DNA of 64,000 nucleotides from Pegoplata infirma (lineage: Eukaryota > Arthropoda > Insecta > Diptera > Anthomyiidae): contig OY992540.1 of NCBI GenBank assembly GCA_963921195.1, forward strand, positions 78,853,337 through 78,917,336, written 5' to 3'. Positions 45,291 through 55,890 of the stretch are shown here, piece after piece. The stretch's first letter is position 1. Each line of letters starts with the position of its first letter. The translations under genes were made by a program, and so were the position numbers. The notes below the pieces were generated by a model. The model was not told the origin of the DNA, made no database searches, and saw only the letters and a list, made by a program, of their open reading frames with translations.

Positions 45291-46380
45291 GAAATTCAGA
45301 ATCACGTTCTTCCCTTTTTTTGAGAAAATCGCATTTGAATTTTAAATTTCATAACAATTTTGTACTTTGCTTGTATTTTCTTGTCTTAACGTTTCGAATG
45401 AGTATTATTAATTGCATAAATATTAATTAATCATACGCTCTGTTCAAAAAAGAAAATACAAGCAAATTACTAAATTGTTATGAAATTTTAAAGATGATGA
45501 TGGTTGTTGTTGTCATAGTGACATAGTAATACATCGACCGTTTTGTAGATCTGGCATCACCAAAGATAATTGGAAAATTCTGGCAATGCCAAACTAAAGT
45601 TCAAACGCAAAGCAAAGAGAGACAAAAAAACAATCTGCATTCTCACTGTAAAAGTGGTATCTTCCATCTCGCTCACATTTCGATTTGTGATAAAATTTCG
45701 TAAACAATACTATATGGTTTTTGTTTACTACTTTTTCAAACGCCATTTGTTGGACTACTCTATGACTCTGGTTGTTGTTTAACTGATAATTAAAAATGAG
45801 TTGCCATATCAATATTGTACCCCCTAAATTCATTTAAGTATCATTCAGTTCAATAATTTCGCCAGTCAGTAGCGAAGCCACGAAATTAATTTATGGAGTT
45901 TGTAATCCCCAAGCCTGGCCAAAGGTCGTCTACGCAGAAAAAAAACGTCCACCCAAAATTTTTTTTTTTTTGGGTGGACGTCTTTTTGAAAAAATCGCAT
46001 AAGGACGGTTTTTTTCGACATGGAGGGGCCCAGGGACCTAGACCTCCTTTATTTTGATTTTTCTTTTTCAAGTACCTTTAATTTGAGTACCCACACAAAC
46101 CTGTAGGTGGATGGGGCGGTTTTTGTTCCAGGGGTCACCGGGGCCCAGCCCCTTTAAAATTTAATTGCGTGTTTTTTCTTTTTTAATTCCAGAGGGGTCC
46201 AATTTTTTTCTCCCCCAAAATAGTTGTGCCCGTAAGGTGCACTTTTGCCGTCTTTTGTGTTGGGGCCCACGTTAGGGCCCTGTTCTTACTTGTGTCGAAC
46301 AGGGCCCTAACTCTATTTCAAATATTCGATTAAAACAAATATTCGATAAAAATACCGAATACACTATACGACATCCCTAG
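45291..46380. other. Intergenic DNA upstream of ABCB10, with an inverted repeat
   Basis: A 39-bp inverted pair ('aaatttcataacaattttg' near 45347 and 'aaattgttatgaaatttt' near 45473) flanks 'cttgtattttctt'/'aagaaaatacaag'. Farther on are G/C-rich phrases such as 'gggccctgttcttac..gaacagggccct' (46278-46311), a short perfect hairpin. No gene is supported. Confidence 0.45.
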
Positions 46381-46407
46381 AATGGGGATATGTTTCGTAA
46401 TATCATC

Positions 46408-46428
46408 TGGCATCACTAATCAGCTGTT
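46408..46428 (+). promoter_or_regulatory. Core-promoter-like motif pair upstream of ABCB10
   Basis: TGGCATCACTAAT (46408-46420) fits the fly core-promoter consensus KNNCAKCNCTRNY at every position. It overlaps ATCAGCTGTT (46419-46428), which fits the E-box type AWCAGCTGWT consensus. Both are motifs enriched in TATA-less housekeeping promoters of Drosophila. They lie about 200 bases upstream of the ABCB10 ATG, which suits a constitutive mitochondrial gene. Confidence 0.45.
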
Positions 46429-46626
46429 TTGGTTTTCTCATTTGTTTTGTTTTTATTCTTCTTTGACTTTTGACTTTTTCGCACTTTCGTAATGTTACTT
46501 TCATAATTATTTTTTATCTTCTGGAAACTAGAAATGTGTAGATTATCTTCTAAAATTTCTTGAATTTTTAAATTAAAATAGTAAAAAATTAATTAATAAA
46601 TCCCATAATCAAATAAAGTTAATAAA

Positions 46627-46942
46627 ATGTTACTACAGTGTCTGGGAAAATGTACACGTTTAACAAGACCCACCATAAAATATACTGCACCGAACGGTCA
46701 TGGTCATCAGCAATGGAGAACATTTGCGATAAGACAAAATATAGGGGCCAGAGTGAAAACAAAAGAAACTCCAAAGGGTCAACTACTTGCAACACCGTTA
46801 AGTAGACAAAATATCTGGTTAATAAGATTTAAAAGTGCCGGTCCCGAAGTGGAGAAGGTGAAAGCACCAAAAGTGAAACTTAAAAAGGGTGATATAGCAC
46901 GTTTAATGAGTTTAGCTAAATCAGAAAAATTGGTATTAGCAG
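46627..46942 (+). CDS. ABCB10: ABCB10-type mitochondrial ABC transporter, exon 1
   Basis: The first coding exon starts at the ATG at 46627. The first 45 or so residues contain many Arg/Lys/Gln/Thr and no Asp or Glu, as expected for a mitochondrial presequence. The rest is a linker rich in Lys (EKVKAPKVKLKKGDIARL) leading to the first membrane helix. The exon ends with phase 1 at ..LVLA/G; the donor GTAAAT starts at 46943. Reading on into the 57-base intron adds a spurious tail and a stop. The protein belongs to the half-transporters of the inner membrane (one membrane domain plus one ATPase domain, working as a dimer). The ABCB10 assignment rests on the following exons. Confidence 0.85.
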
Positions 46943-46999
46943 GTAAATTATTGAAAGATTGGGGTATCAAAAACATTTTTTATTAATAATTCTTTTTAG

Positions 47000-47209
47000 C
47001 TGCGATTGGTTGTTTGTTGGTATCTTCGGCCATTACTATGAGTGTACCCTTTGCTTTGGGTAAAATTCTTGATATCATATTTGATAAGGAAGGCACTAAT
47101 TCTGGACAATCTTTGGATAAGCTAAAACATTTTTCGACAATCTTATTGGGAATTTTTGTAATTGGTGGTGTGGCTAATTTTGGTCGTGTTTTTCTGTTCA
47201 ATGGAGCTT
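47000..47209 (+). CDS. ABCB10: ABCB10-type transporter, exon 2 (TM1-TM2)
   Basis: The acceptor is TCTTTTTAG (AG 46998-46999) and the donor GTAAGT starts at 47210. It encodes AAIGCLLVSSAITMSVPFAL, GKILDIIF, a loop rich in Asp/Ser/Gly, and FSTILLGIFVIGGVANFGRV. These are two membrane helices with the ..SSAxTMSxPFxLGKIxD.. signature of ABCB10 and its yeast/animal relatives. Phase 1 at both ends. The intron before it is only 57 bases. Confidence 0.88.
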
Positions 47210-47287
47210 GTAAGTTTTTTTTTTTTCATTATACCATGGCTATTAGAGGTACAAGTTTAAAAACAATGTTTTTTATATTATTTCCAG

Positions 47288-47490
47288 CTTTACGTATTGT
47301 TCGTGATCTTCGTTCAAATCTTTTTAGGCGTATGTTAAATCAAGAAGTTGGTTGGTTTGATAAAAAAGGAACCGGTGAGTTAGTTAATCGCTTGGCTACT
47401 GATACTTATTTGGTGGGTAATTCTCTCAGTCAAAATCTTTCCGATGGCCTACGTTCAATTGTTATGGTTTTAGGAGGTACAACAATGATG
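47288..47490 (+). CDS. ABCB10: ABCB10-type transporter, exon 3 (intracellular loop, TM3)
   Basis: The acceptor ATTTCCAG ends at 47287 and the donor GTAAGT starts at 47491 (phase 0). It encodes LRIVRDLRSNLFRRMLNQEV, then GWFDKKGTGELVNRLATDT, the coupling-loop consensus of type IV ABC exporters, and ENLSDGLR-type sequence (..QNLSDGLRSIVMVLGG), which begins TM3. The preceding intron is 78 bases; the following one is 8.4 kb. Confidence 0.9.
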
Positions 47491-47889
47491 GTAAGTTTTT
47501 AATAAAACATTTATTAACTTATTAAATTAAAAGAAAAACATTGAAAAAATAATCGAAATTAAGGGACATGTCACAGACTCAATTCCGTTCGAAGATGGAA
47601 TAAGTGGTTTACTCGTAAACCGCAAAGCGAATATATTTTTCTTTCGCAATGAAATTATTTTTAAAAATCAAAGTGGAATTGAATGAATTGCATCAGTTTA
47701 AAAAAAATTATGTTTTTAAAGGAAAACATTGAAACCACTTTCGAACGAAATTGACATGTCCCAACATATAAGCATGTCACAGACTCATTTCCGTTCGGAA
47801 AAGGAATAAGTGGGTTGATCGAAAAATCTAAATTATTTCGTTTTACGTTTGTAGAAGACAACTTTAAATTTCCTTCCGAACGGAATTGA

Positions 47890-48400
47890 CTCTGTGGCAC
47901 GCACCATAAATTAGGTTTGAGGTTATGTTTATGGTGGGACTTTGAGGTCTGTTGTGAGACCACTATATATTTATATGAAAAGTAATTTTTTAACTTACCT
48001 GCGATACAGATGAAAATCTTCTTTGATAAATAATTGAAGAAGGCTTATATTTTTAAGATTTAGGGAACCCTAATATATTTTTTAACTTTATCTTTCGTTT
48101 TTAGCTAACATTTTTTTTTTCTTTTTATAACTTTATACTTTGCACTTATTTAATTTCACTTTAAATGATTTTTTTCAATTATTTTATTAATTACCGATTT
48201 TTTAACAACAAACGACATTTTTTTACAAACATTTTTATAACAAGCGCTATTTTTCACGTGCTTTCATCAAGAAAAGTGTTAGAAACTAAAATTAACTGTA
48301 AACAAAATTGAAAAAAGGGATTAAAAGATGAAATAGACAGAATTGTTGCTGAAACATGTTGGGGAAGTAAAATGTATAAACTTGTTTATAGCAACAAGAC
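47890..48400 (-). repeat. Exon-like repeat with minus-strand splice donor, copy 1
   Basis: In complement the copy runs from 'caacatgtttcagcaaca' to a polypurine/AT leader and reaches 'catctgtatcgcag' followed by GTAAGTT, a near-ideal 5' splice site (about 47995-48015). Similar copies are at 50757-51120 (truncated before the donor) and 54500-54930. It reads like a duplicated non-coding first exon plus the start of an intron, or like a repeat mimicking one. No significant open frame. Confidence 0.5.
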
Positions 48401-48846
48401 AACAGAGTTAGTTTTTTTGGTTCCTTTGCTTTAAACCAAAGATGGCGACCGAAACGATTAACATCCCAGTCTTAATCAGCGTTTCTAATTTATCTTTTTC
48501 CCCGCTGTATTTGTTTTTTTTTATTTTATCGCGGGAAAATTTTGCATTTAGCCTTAAGCTAAGTACTCTGTTCGGTTTCACGGGAAAAAATCTGTCAAAC
48601 TCCATATAAAAAAAAAAAAAATTGACAACGCGAGGAATTAAGGGGAAATTGTTAAAAAAGTTTTCACTCATTTTTATTATACAAGACAATTTAAATTGCC
48701 GTGAAAAAGTGACATTTCAGTTTTGTTATGATCGTTTCTTTCTTATCATTGTCAAAAGTTCTTGATTTTTAAATGTTTTATTGCAATTTGAGGCGTTTAA
48801 AGTTTAAGTGAAATTTTCACCGTAAGAAACAGAGTACTTAGCTTTA
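48282..48846. repeat. 565-bp tandem duplication, unit 1
   Basis: This unit and 48847-49411 are nearly identical: for example 'attgacaacgcg' in this unit is 'attggcaacgcg' in the next. Both units begin after TTA (48279-48281, 48844-48846) and end with TTA. The unit contains part of the exon-like repeat and a complete 287-bp MITE, so the duplication postdates both. Confidence 0.9.
48557..48843. mobile_element. TTA-flanked MITE (AGCTAAGTACTCTGTT ends), in tandem unit 1
   Basis: The ends AGCTAAGTACTCTGTT and AACAGAGTACTTAGCT are perfectly inverted, flanked by TTA (48554-48556 and 48844-48846), which points to a PIF/Harbinger-type element. 'Cggtttcacgg' / 'ccgtaagaaac' just inside extends the pairing. 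The second copy lies at 49122-49408 within tandem unit 2. A related element with the same 'gagtactctg' core is at 53486-53635. Confidence 0.8.
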
Positions 48847-49411
48847 GAAACTAAAATTAACTGTAAACAAAATTGAAAAAAGGGATTAAAAGATGAAATA
48901 GACAGAATTGTTGCTGAAACATGTTGGGGAAGTAAAATGTATAAACTTGTTTATAGCAACAAGACAACAGAGTTAGTTTTTTTGGTTCCTTTGCTTTAAA
49001 CCAAAGATGGCGACCGAAACGATTAACATCCCAGTCTTAATCAGCGTTTCTAATTTATCTTTTTCCCCGCTGTATTTGTTTTTTTTTATTTTATCGCGGG
49101 AAAATTTTGCATTTAGCCTTAAGCTAAGTACTCTGTTCGGTTTCACGGGAAAAAATCTGTCAAACTCCATATAAAAAAAAAAAAAATTGGCAACGCGAGG
49201 AATTAAGGGGAAATTGTTAAAAAAGTTTTCACTCATTTTTATTATACAAGACAATTTAAATTGCCGTGAAAAAGTGACATTTCAGTTTTGTTATGATCGT
49301 TTCTTTCTTATCATTGTCAAAAGTTCTTGATTTTTAAATGTTTTATTGCAATTTGAGGCGTTTAAAGTTTAAGTGAAATTTTCACCGTAAGAAACAGAGT
49401 ACTTAGCTTTA
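48847..49411. repeat. 565-bp tandem duplication, unit 2 (includes MITE copy at 49122-49408)
   Basis: Direct, head-to-tail copy of 48282-48846 with only isolated differences. Its right boundary is the TTA duplication of its MITE, after which the sequence switches to a type C mini-me head ('gggttttttataccctcc'). Confidence 0.9.
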
Positions 49412-49423
49412 AGCGGGTTTTTT

Positions 49424-50706
49424 ATACCCTCCACTTACAAGGGAAGTATCTCAACCCTTATGAACCGATTTGCATGAAACGTAAAATATATATAAAAGAG
49501 ACAATTCTAAGGTTGGGGTGTCTCGGCTTATCGGCCATATCGGGGATTTAAGGGTTCAAAACATGGGTCAAAAAATGGCGAAAAAATCGTTTTTTGGATT
49601 TTTCAGCCATTTCTTTCTAAGAAACAATATGATGTCTACATATGAGAAGAAAGGTTTTTTTAATACCTATCCAACGGTGGCATAACCTTGTAAAAGTTTG
49701 GCTTCGTTAAATACTTTTTTCATGAAAATGTGAAAATTTTGGGGGGTATTTATATGAAGACATAAAGGTACGATGTCCATATGAATACGAAATAATCTTT
49801 ATTAAATTTAAGTCGACACGTATTTTTGCTCTAGAGGATATTCCTGTTAGTTTGTGAGTTATCAAAATTTTCCCGGAGGTCCATATGGTTTCATAAGGGG
49901 ACAACGAAATTTTGAAACACTGATATGGCCGAAAAGCCGAGACACCCCAACCTTAAAATCGTCTCATTTATATATATTTTAAGTTTCAGGCAAATCGGTT
50001 CATAAGGGTTGAGATACTTCCCTTGTTAGTGATAGAGGGTATATATAAGTTTGTCATTCCGTTTGTAACTCATCGAAATATCGGTCTGGGACCCCATAAA
50101 GTATATATATTCATGATGCCCGATAGATTTTAAGACATTCTAGCGATGTCCGTCTGTCTGTGGAAAATGCTATCACGGACAAAATATTGCACAGAGATGA
50201 CTGAAACTTAACATATTTATTGGAAGTTCTCCCGAGGAGTTTGGTATTGCATTTGAGCGATATCAGTTCAGCGGTTCAAAAGTTATGAGCGAAAATGTAA
50301 GCACACCTCAAAAATTTCAGTACATTCAACATAACCTAAAAATACAAAATGAATAAAATGAATAAATAAAGTTTTTTATTTACATTTAGGAAGAAAATTG
50401 ACCTCAAAAGCCCGTTTTTAGAAATAATTTCTATAAAAGCCAATTATACAAAATGCTTTAATTCGGCTTCTGGTTGACATATGTGAACATAATTGAACAC
50501 CAAATGGTATTTAAACAAGTACGAACATATTTTTTGACAAAAAAAGAAAAAAATCGCGGATTTTTTTTAGCAAAAATTTTTTTTGCGGAAATTTTTTTTT
50601 CAAAAGTAATTTCCTTTTAAATAAAGTTTTTGGCAATGATCTTTTTGAAATTGTGGAGGGTATCACTACATTCGGCAAGGCCGAATTTAACTTTTTTACT
50701 TGTTTT
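49424..50706 (+). repeat. Mini-me-like element, type C, with nested PIF-like MITE
   Basis: The head tataccctccac is at 49423-49434, interrupted by the MITE, then resumes 'tagtgatagagggtata'. GTCT/GTCC block at 50149-50162. The body includes 'atttgagcgatatcagttcag' and 'aatgtaagcacacctcaaaaa'. The tail is 'tggagggtatcactacattc' then 'ggcaaggccgaa..acttgttttt'. Confidence 0.7.
49438..50025. mobile_element. PIF/Harbinger-like MITE, 588 bp, copy 2
   Basis: Same ends and length as 30747-31334: CAAGGGAAGTATC..GATACTTCCCTTG, here flanked by TTA (49435-49437 and 50026-50028). The two copies differ by scattered substitutions. The empty site is represented by the type D head at 44876-44900. Confidence 0.85.
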
Positions 50707-50756
50707 TAGCTTTTTTTATATTTTTTCATTAAATATCAATGTTAAAAGAGAATAAA

Positions 50757-51120
50757 CATACTTAATAATTGAAGAAGGCGTATATTTTCAAGATTTAGAG
50801 AACCCTTATACATTTTTTATTTTTATCTTTCGTTTTTAGCTAACAACTTTTTCTTTTTATAACTTTATACTTTACTTATTTAATTTCACTTTAATTGCTT
50901 TTTTTCAATTATTTTATTAATTACCGATTTTTTTTAACACATTTTTTATAACAAACGACATTTTTTATAACAACGCCATTTTTCACGCGCGCATTCATCA
51001 AGAAAAGGTTAGAAACTAAAATTAACTGTAAACCAAAATTGAAAAAGAGGTCAAAAGATGAAATAGAAAAGGTTGTTGCTGAAACATGTTGGTGAAGTTA
51101 ATTGTATAAACTTTTTTTAG
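50757..51120 (-). repeat. Exon-like repeat, copy 2 (truncated)
   Basis: Matches copy 1 from 'taattgaagaaggc' through 'gctgaaacatgttgg' but lacks the splice-donor end. A G/C-rich 'ggctaaagccccc' hairpin follows it. Confidence 0.5.
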
Positions 51121-52649
51121 CAACATTTCCATTGGCGTAGGAAGCCAACATTTCTGGGGGGGCTAAAGCCCCCCTAGATTTTTTTTAATTTTTTGGAAAT
51201 TTTTTTTTAATAGAAAACCCCAGACCTATTCCTGAATCGTTCCCTTTAACATGCGTCTAGGTGTCCTAGAAACGAATGCTCCCCGAAAGCGGTTAAAAAT
51301 TCATATTTTTTTTTAAATTTTGATTCTGTAGATTTTTCGGAAATTTAGAACTCCTAGATATGTTTTGAGAATGAAAGATTTTTAATGTTTTTCCTATAGT
51401 AAAATCATTAGATTACTATGATTTTTTTCAAGAAAAAGTTCTGATGATTGCAAAAGTTGTTGATTATTAGTCAAAATTCTCAGATTCTTTCAATAACTTT
51501 TGTCTATAAAAACCCCCTTAGAATTTAGAAACTTTTTTAAATCAAAGAAGTTAAAAAGTTTTCCTGAAGGTAAACCCCTAAGATTCGGTACAGTTTTTAT
51601 TACTGACAAAAACATCAGATTCATATAAAAACTTTTTTCAATAATTCAGACTATTTTTCAATGGGAAAAACTATTAGATCTTATATAATAACACTGTAAG
51701 TAAAATTTAAACTTTTAAAATGACACACAAAAATGCCGAGACACCCCAACTTATTTTTTGGTCATAGAATCTAGTGGTATACTCCGATTTAAAAAATTAG
51801 CTCAAAATAACGAGACATTTCGATTTTAAATTTGCAAATGTAGAGTAAAGATTAAATAGATTAAAAAAAATTATAAAATTCATCAAAATAAGAGCAAGTA
51901 TTGTTCCATGTCCGCTTGAAAATGGACGTCGTAAAGTAAAGAATTATACAATTTACCACTGTATGAAAATATCTAAGAAGCCAAGAAGCCCCATATAGCT
52001 GCCCCTATGTGCAATGAAAAAAAAAATTGCATAAACTTTATTCGAGAAAAAAATTTATAAAAAAAATAAATTTTAAGAAAACAAAAATTTCAGCGGAAAA
52101 AATTTGTTCGGTTTACAAAAAATTGGTGGTCAAAAGAATTGGAGGTCAAAAAATGTGGATTTTTTCTACTGTACTTAAAAAATTTCACTGTTTGTTTGGG
52201 TTGTTGAAAAAATTATTTGAGCACTGAATAAAAACTATTGCACATTTTTTTAAATTTTTAATGTTTGAACTTGGAAAAAAACGGCTCGGAAATATTTAAA
52301 AAAAAAATGTTCTAAAAAATGTCTATTAATAATTTCATTTTCCAGATCGACCCTCGTAGCACATTTATTATTTACTCAATCTGGACTAGAGTTGTCAAAA
52401 CCGGTTTCCGAATTATTCGAAAAACCGGTTTTTTCGCTTTCTTACGGTTTTTTCAACCCGGTTTTCTAAAACCGGTTTTTTTCTAGTTATTCGAAAAACC
52501 GGTTTTTTGTGTCGAATTATTCGACATTTTCGAATATATAATACTATGTACTTAACTTTTTGTCATCATTTGTTACAAATTTTGTAAAATGCAACTCTGT
52601 TAATTAAATTTTGTTTCTTAATTCATAGTGAATGACAAAAACTTAAAAA

Positions 52650-53369
52650 GGTTAGTCCAAGGTCTTCAAGTATACCGATCGACTCAGAATCACTTTCTGA
52701 GACGATTTTCTGATGTCCGTCTGTCTATCTAAACATTGTGAGCACGATACAGGTCGCAATTATCAATCGATTTCTATGAAATTTGAAACTTAAGCTTCCT
52801 TTGTACCAAGGACGAATCCTATTGAAATTGGAAAACATCGGTCCTTTATAATTTGGCTCAAATCACTGTAATAACCGTATTATAATAGACATATTTATTT
52901 TATAAACATATTTTTATATATTATAAACATATTTTGTATTCACAAATCATCGGTCCAAATTTTAAGGAATCGGACCTGTTCTTCTTGTAGTCTCCATACA
53001 AACCACCCTCCCGATATTAACATAAATCTCTCAAAATTCATGAAAATAGGAAATATTTGATTAAAATTTTGTTTGTAGGTGTTAGACATGCACTGCGTGG
53101 CCTTATCGATTCTGAATATAATTGGACCATTTTGGATTTAGACCTCATAAAAAAATTTCGCACGATATTTAGTAAAATCGGTTAATTGGCAACAAAAAAA
53201 GTCAATTTCAACCAAATTTTGTTTGTTTATGTTTTCTACACAAATTAAAGATCTAACGAAAGATAAATCCAATATGACCATGTTTGGACTTGGGAACTAT
53301 TTTCCGGAAAACACTGGTGTAGGGTATCATATGGTCGGTCATTACCGACTATAATTTTTTACTTGTTTT
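52650..53369 (+). repeat. Mini-me-like element, type B, headless, nested in hAT element
   Basis: Starts at 'ggtcttcaagtataccgatcg', lacking the tataccctacacc head. It has a GTCC/GTCT block (52714-52727), 'cacgatacaggtcgcaat' and the tail 'ggtgtagggtatcatatgg..cgactataat..acttgtttt'. Confidence 0.65.
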
Positions 53370-53485
53370 GTTTGCTTTTTGGAAAACAGCAAACTGCTGA
53401 ATTGTGAAGAAACACTACCAAGAAAAAAAGTTGTGTTTCAAATGTTTTTTTTTAAGTGTATTGAAGTCCTTATTGTACTGATTTA

Positions 53486-53635
53486 AGCTGAATTCACAAT
53501 GACGGAGTACTCTGTGCCAGAGAGTGGATTTTGTTCTTTTCTCTTTCGCACTTACACATTTTTTGTATGATGGTATCTCTATTTTTAGAGATGGTACTCT
53601 GTAGTACAGAGTACTCCGACATTGTGTCGGAGCCT
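53486..53635. mobile_element. Short TTA-flanked MITE, 150 bp
   Basis: The arms AGCTGAATTCACAATGACGG.. and ..CATTGTGTCGGAGCCT are inverted, with 'gagtactctg' / 'cagagtactc' inside; TTA at 53483-53485 and 53636-53638. It shares its core with the MITE at 48557 and sits inside the hAT element. Confidence 0.65.
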
Positions 53636-54294
53636 TTAAAGTATATAGTTCCGTTTTATAGTGACTGACCCATAGAAAAAAGATAATGTTAGAGTATTTG
53701 ATAGGCCCCAATAGCAATCTGTCACTTTCTATAAAATGGTAAACTTAGTGTATTTCTCTTTTCATATACGATTTTACATGTACTTGCCTCATTATACTAA
53801 ATCTCGAGAGAGGAAATATCATGGTCGCCAACTAACCTGATACCCACTGGACTGGCCTTATAATTTTAATTATTTACATCAAAAATACGTATATTTTGTT
53901 GTTTTAAACTTTGAATTTGATTTATTTAATAAGACTAATTTGTGTACAATTATTTTTTCCTCTTTTTTTGTTAAAAACAAATAAAAACCTTTTTTGAAAT
54001 GTTTTATTAAAAAACCGGTTATTCGAGCCGGGTTTCAAATAAAAAAACCGAAACCCGGTTTTTAAAAAACGGCGGTTTTTTTAACTATTCGAAAACCGGT
54101 TTTTTTAATATGCCGAATAGTTGACAACTCTAATCTGGACGCTATTAAGCTTAAATTAAAGCTTGATAAATTACCTACATAATTTTTTGTATAAAAATAC
54201 TCGTTTAATAATAACATTTAGTATTGTTAACTTTGTCTTTAACAAATTGCATCTCCTATAAAAAAGTTTCCAATGTATTGTCGCCCACTGTATG

Positions 54295-54445
54295 TCAGCC
54301 AGCACTCGAATTTTAGTATTTAGTATTTTTAGGTTATGTGGAATGAACCTAAATTTTTGAGGTGTCCTTACATTTTCGTTAATAACTTTTGAACCGCTTA
54401 ACCGATATCTATCAAATGCAATACCAAACTTCTCGAATGGAATTT
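54295..54445 (-). repeat. Mini-me type C fragment
   Basis: Contains 'tatttttaggttatgtggaatg', 'ggtgtccttacattttcgtt' and 'aataacttttgaaccgctta', the complement of the type C body. Confidence 0.55.
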
Positions 54446-54499
54446 ACATTATGGTATAATTTTAAAGTGGGGGCTAACACTTCACGTCAGCACACCTTG

Positions 54500-54930
54500 A
54501 CTGAGGTCTGTTTTGACACCACTATGGTAATATACAAAAAATAGTTATTTAACTTACCAGCGATACAGATGAAAATCTTCCTTGATAAATAATTAAAGAA
54601 GGCTCATATATTCGTTTTTCGCTAACAATTTTTTTCTTTTTATAACTTAGTACTTTACACTTATTTAATTTCACTTTAATCAATTTTATTTTTTTAATTA
54701 TTTCATTTATTACCAATTTTTTAACACATTTTTACCAACAAACGACATTTTTTTATCACAAACGCAATTTTTCACGCGCTTGCATCAAGAAAAGGTTAGA
54801 AACTAAAATTAACTGTAAACCAAAATTGAAAAAGAGTTAAAAGATGAAATAGAAAGAGTTGTTGCTGAAACATGTTGATGAAGTAAATTGTATAAGCTTG
54901 TTTCTAGCAACATTTCGCAAAAAAAAACCT
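54500..54930 (-). repeat. Exon-like repeat with minus-strand splice donor-like end, copy 3
   Basis: Matches copy 1 from 'gaggtctgtt..gacaccact' through 'aacttaccagcgatacagatg', where the donor in complement reads 'cgctg|gtaagtt', to 'ttgttgctgaaacatgttg'. It continues past it in 'aaaccaaggttggcgacc', as copy 1 does at about 48430-48450, so the homology is longer than the exon-like core. Confidence 0.5.
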
Positions 54931-55890
54931 ATTGCTAAAATGCCGAGTCAAAGTTGTTGGTTATTTTTGTTCTTTAAACCAAGGTTGGCGACCAAGACAA
55001 TTAATAACACAACCATACATTGCTGTTATAAAAAAAAAAACAGTAAAAAAGGTAAATTCGGCCTTGTCGAATGTATGGATACCCTCTACAATAAAAAAAT
55101 ATTACAAAAAACTTTATTTAAAAAAATTTAAAAAAAAAAGATTTGAAAAGTTTGTAAAAGAAATAAATTTTGAGGAAAAAAAAATCAGCGGAAAAAATGT
55201 CCGCGAAAAAAATGTTGGTAAAAAAATTATGTTAAGTTACAGTCATGTCTGTGAATATTTTGTTCGGGAACGCCGAACAAGTTTTAGTGTTTTTCTCCTT
55301 CTTCTAGTGTTTCATTGGCAGATTCTCGGAATATGTCTTGCTTAAACTCTTACGGCAGTATTCAAAATGAAAACACGAGTGTCTATTTTTTCATAAGATC
55401 AATTAATGAAATTTTTTACTCCAATACGAAAAAAAAAATTTTAACTTTTGAAATTTTTTTTCTCCGGTCACGAAATAAGTATTTTTTAGACATTTTAGTC
55501 GTATGTCCTTTTTACACCAGTTACGGGATATGTGATTTCGGATCGACCGATACCCTTTCTCCTACAGGGATGCAATAGTATTTCTTTCAGTTATAATTCA
55601 TTTGTAGGACACAAACTTGTATATAACCTAAATCAAACTTGTTCCATTGATTTCTTTAGAAAAATTGTGTTTTTCTTTAAAAAAAACCTTACCTATAATC
55701 AAAATAAGATTCAGGGTCAAATTGTTTTGAAGAGAAAAATATTTTGATTCACAGATTTTTTACACAAAAACTTCTCACAACTTTTGTTAAATTTAAAAAA
55801 ATGTTTTAAAGAAAGTTTTGTAATATTTTTTAAGTGTTTTACTTTTTAAAAATTTTCTCATAAACTTAAAATTATTTTATGTTTCCATAG

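Larger units (their letters stand above)
52387..54132. mobile_element. hAT-type element, 1746 bp, with perfect TAGAGTTGTCAA ends
   Basis: The ends TAGAGTTGTCAA and TTGACAACTCTA are flanked by ATCTGGAC at 52379-52386 and 54133-54140, fitting nTnnnnAn. Subterminal regions are rows of 'aaaaccggtttttt' motifs, like the 'accgaa' rows of the hAT MITE at 28159. Its interior carries a type B mini-me (52650-53369) and a TTA-flanked MITE (53486-53635). No transposase frame remains. Confidence 0.85.
47491..55890 (+). other. ABCB10: ABCB10 intron 3, 8.4 kb, repeat-filled
   Basis: GTAAGT..CCATAG intron. Contents, annotated separately where definable: three copies of an exon-like repeat, a 565-bp tandem duplication with an internal MITE, a type C mini-me with a PIF-like MITE, and a 1.75-kb hAT element with nested type B mini-me and a second MITE. 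The stretch 51120-52378 is otherwise AT-rich; it has a small 'gggggggctaaagcccccc' hairpin at about 51157-51175. The stretch 55140-55890 has nothing clear except the inverted segment at 55506-55572. Confidence 0.85.

Noticed and set aside
46943..46986. C-terminal extension of ABCB10 exon 1 (KLLKDWGIKN..)
   Set aside because: It is translation of a 57-base intron; splicing 46942 to 47000 keeps the transporter frame.
48408..49254. Two identical 93-codon minus-strand frames, looking like a duplicated gene
   Set aside because: They are near-identical only because they lie in a recent 565-bp DNA tandem duplication; they span MITE termini and have no conserved domain.
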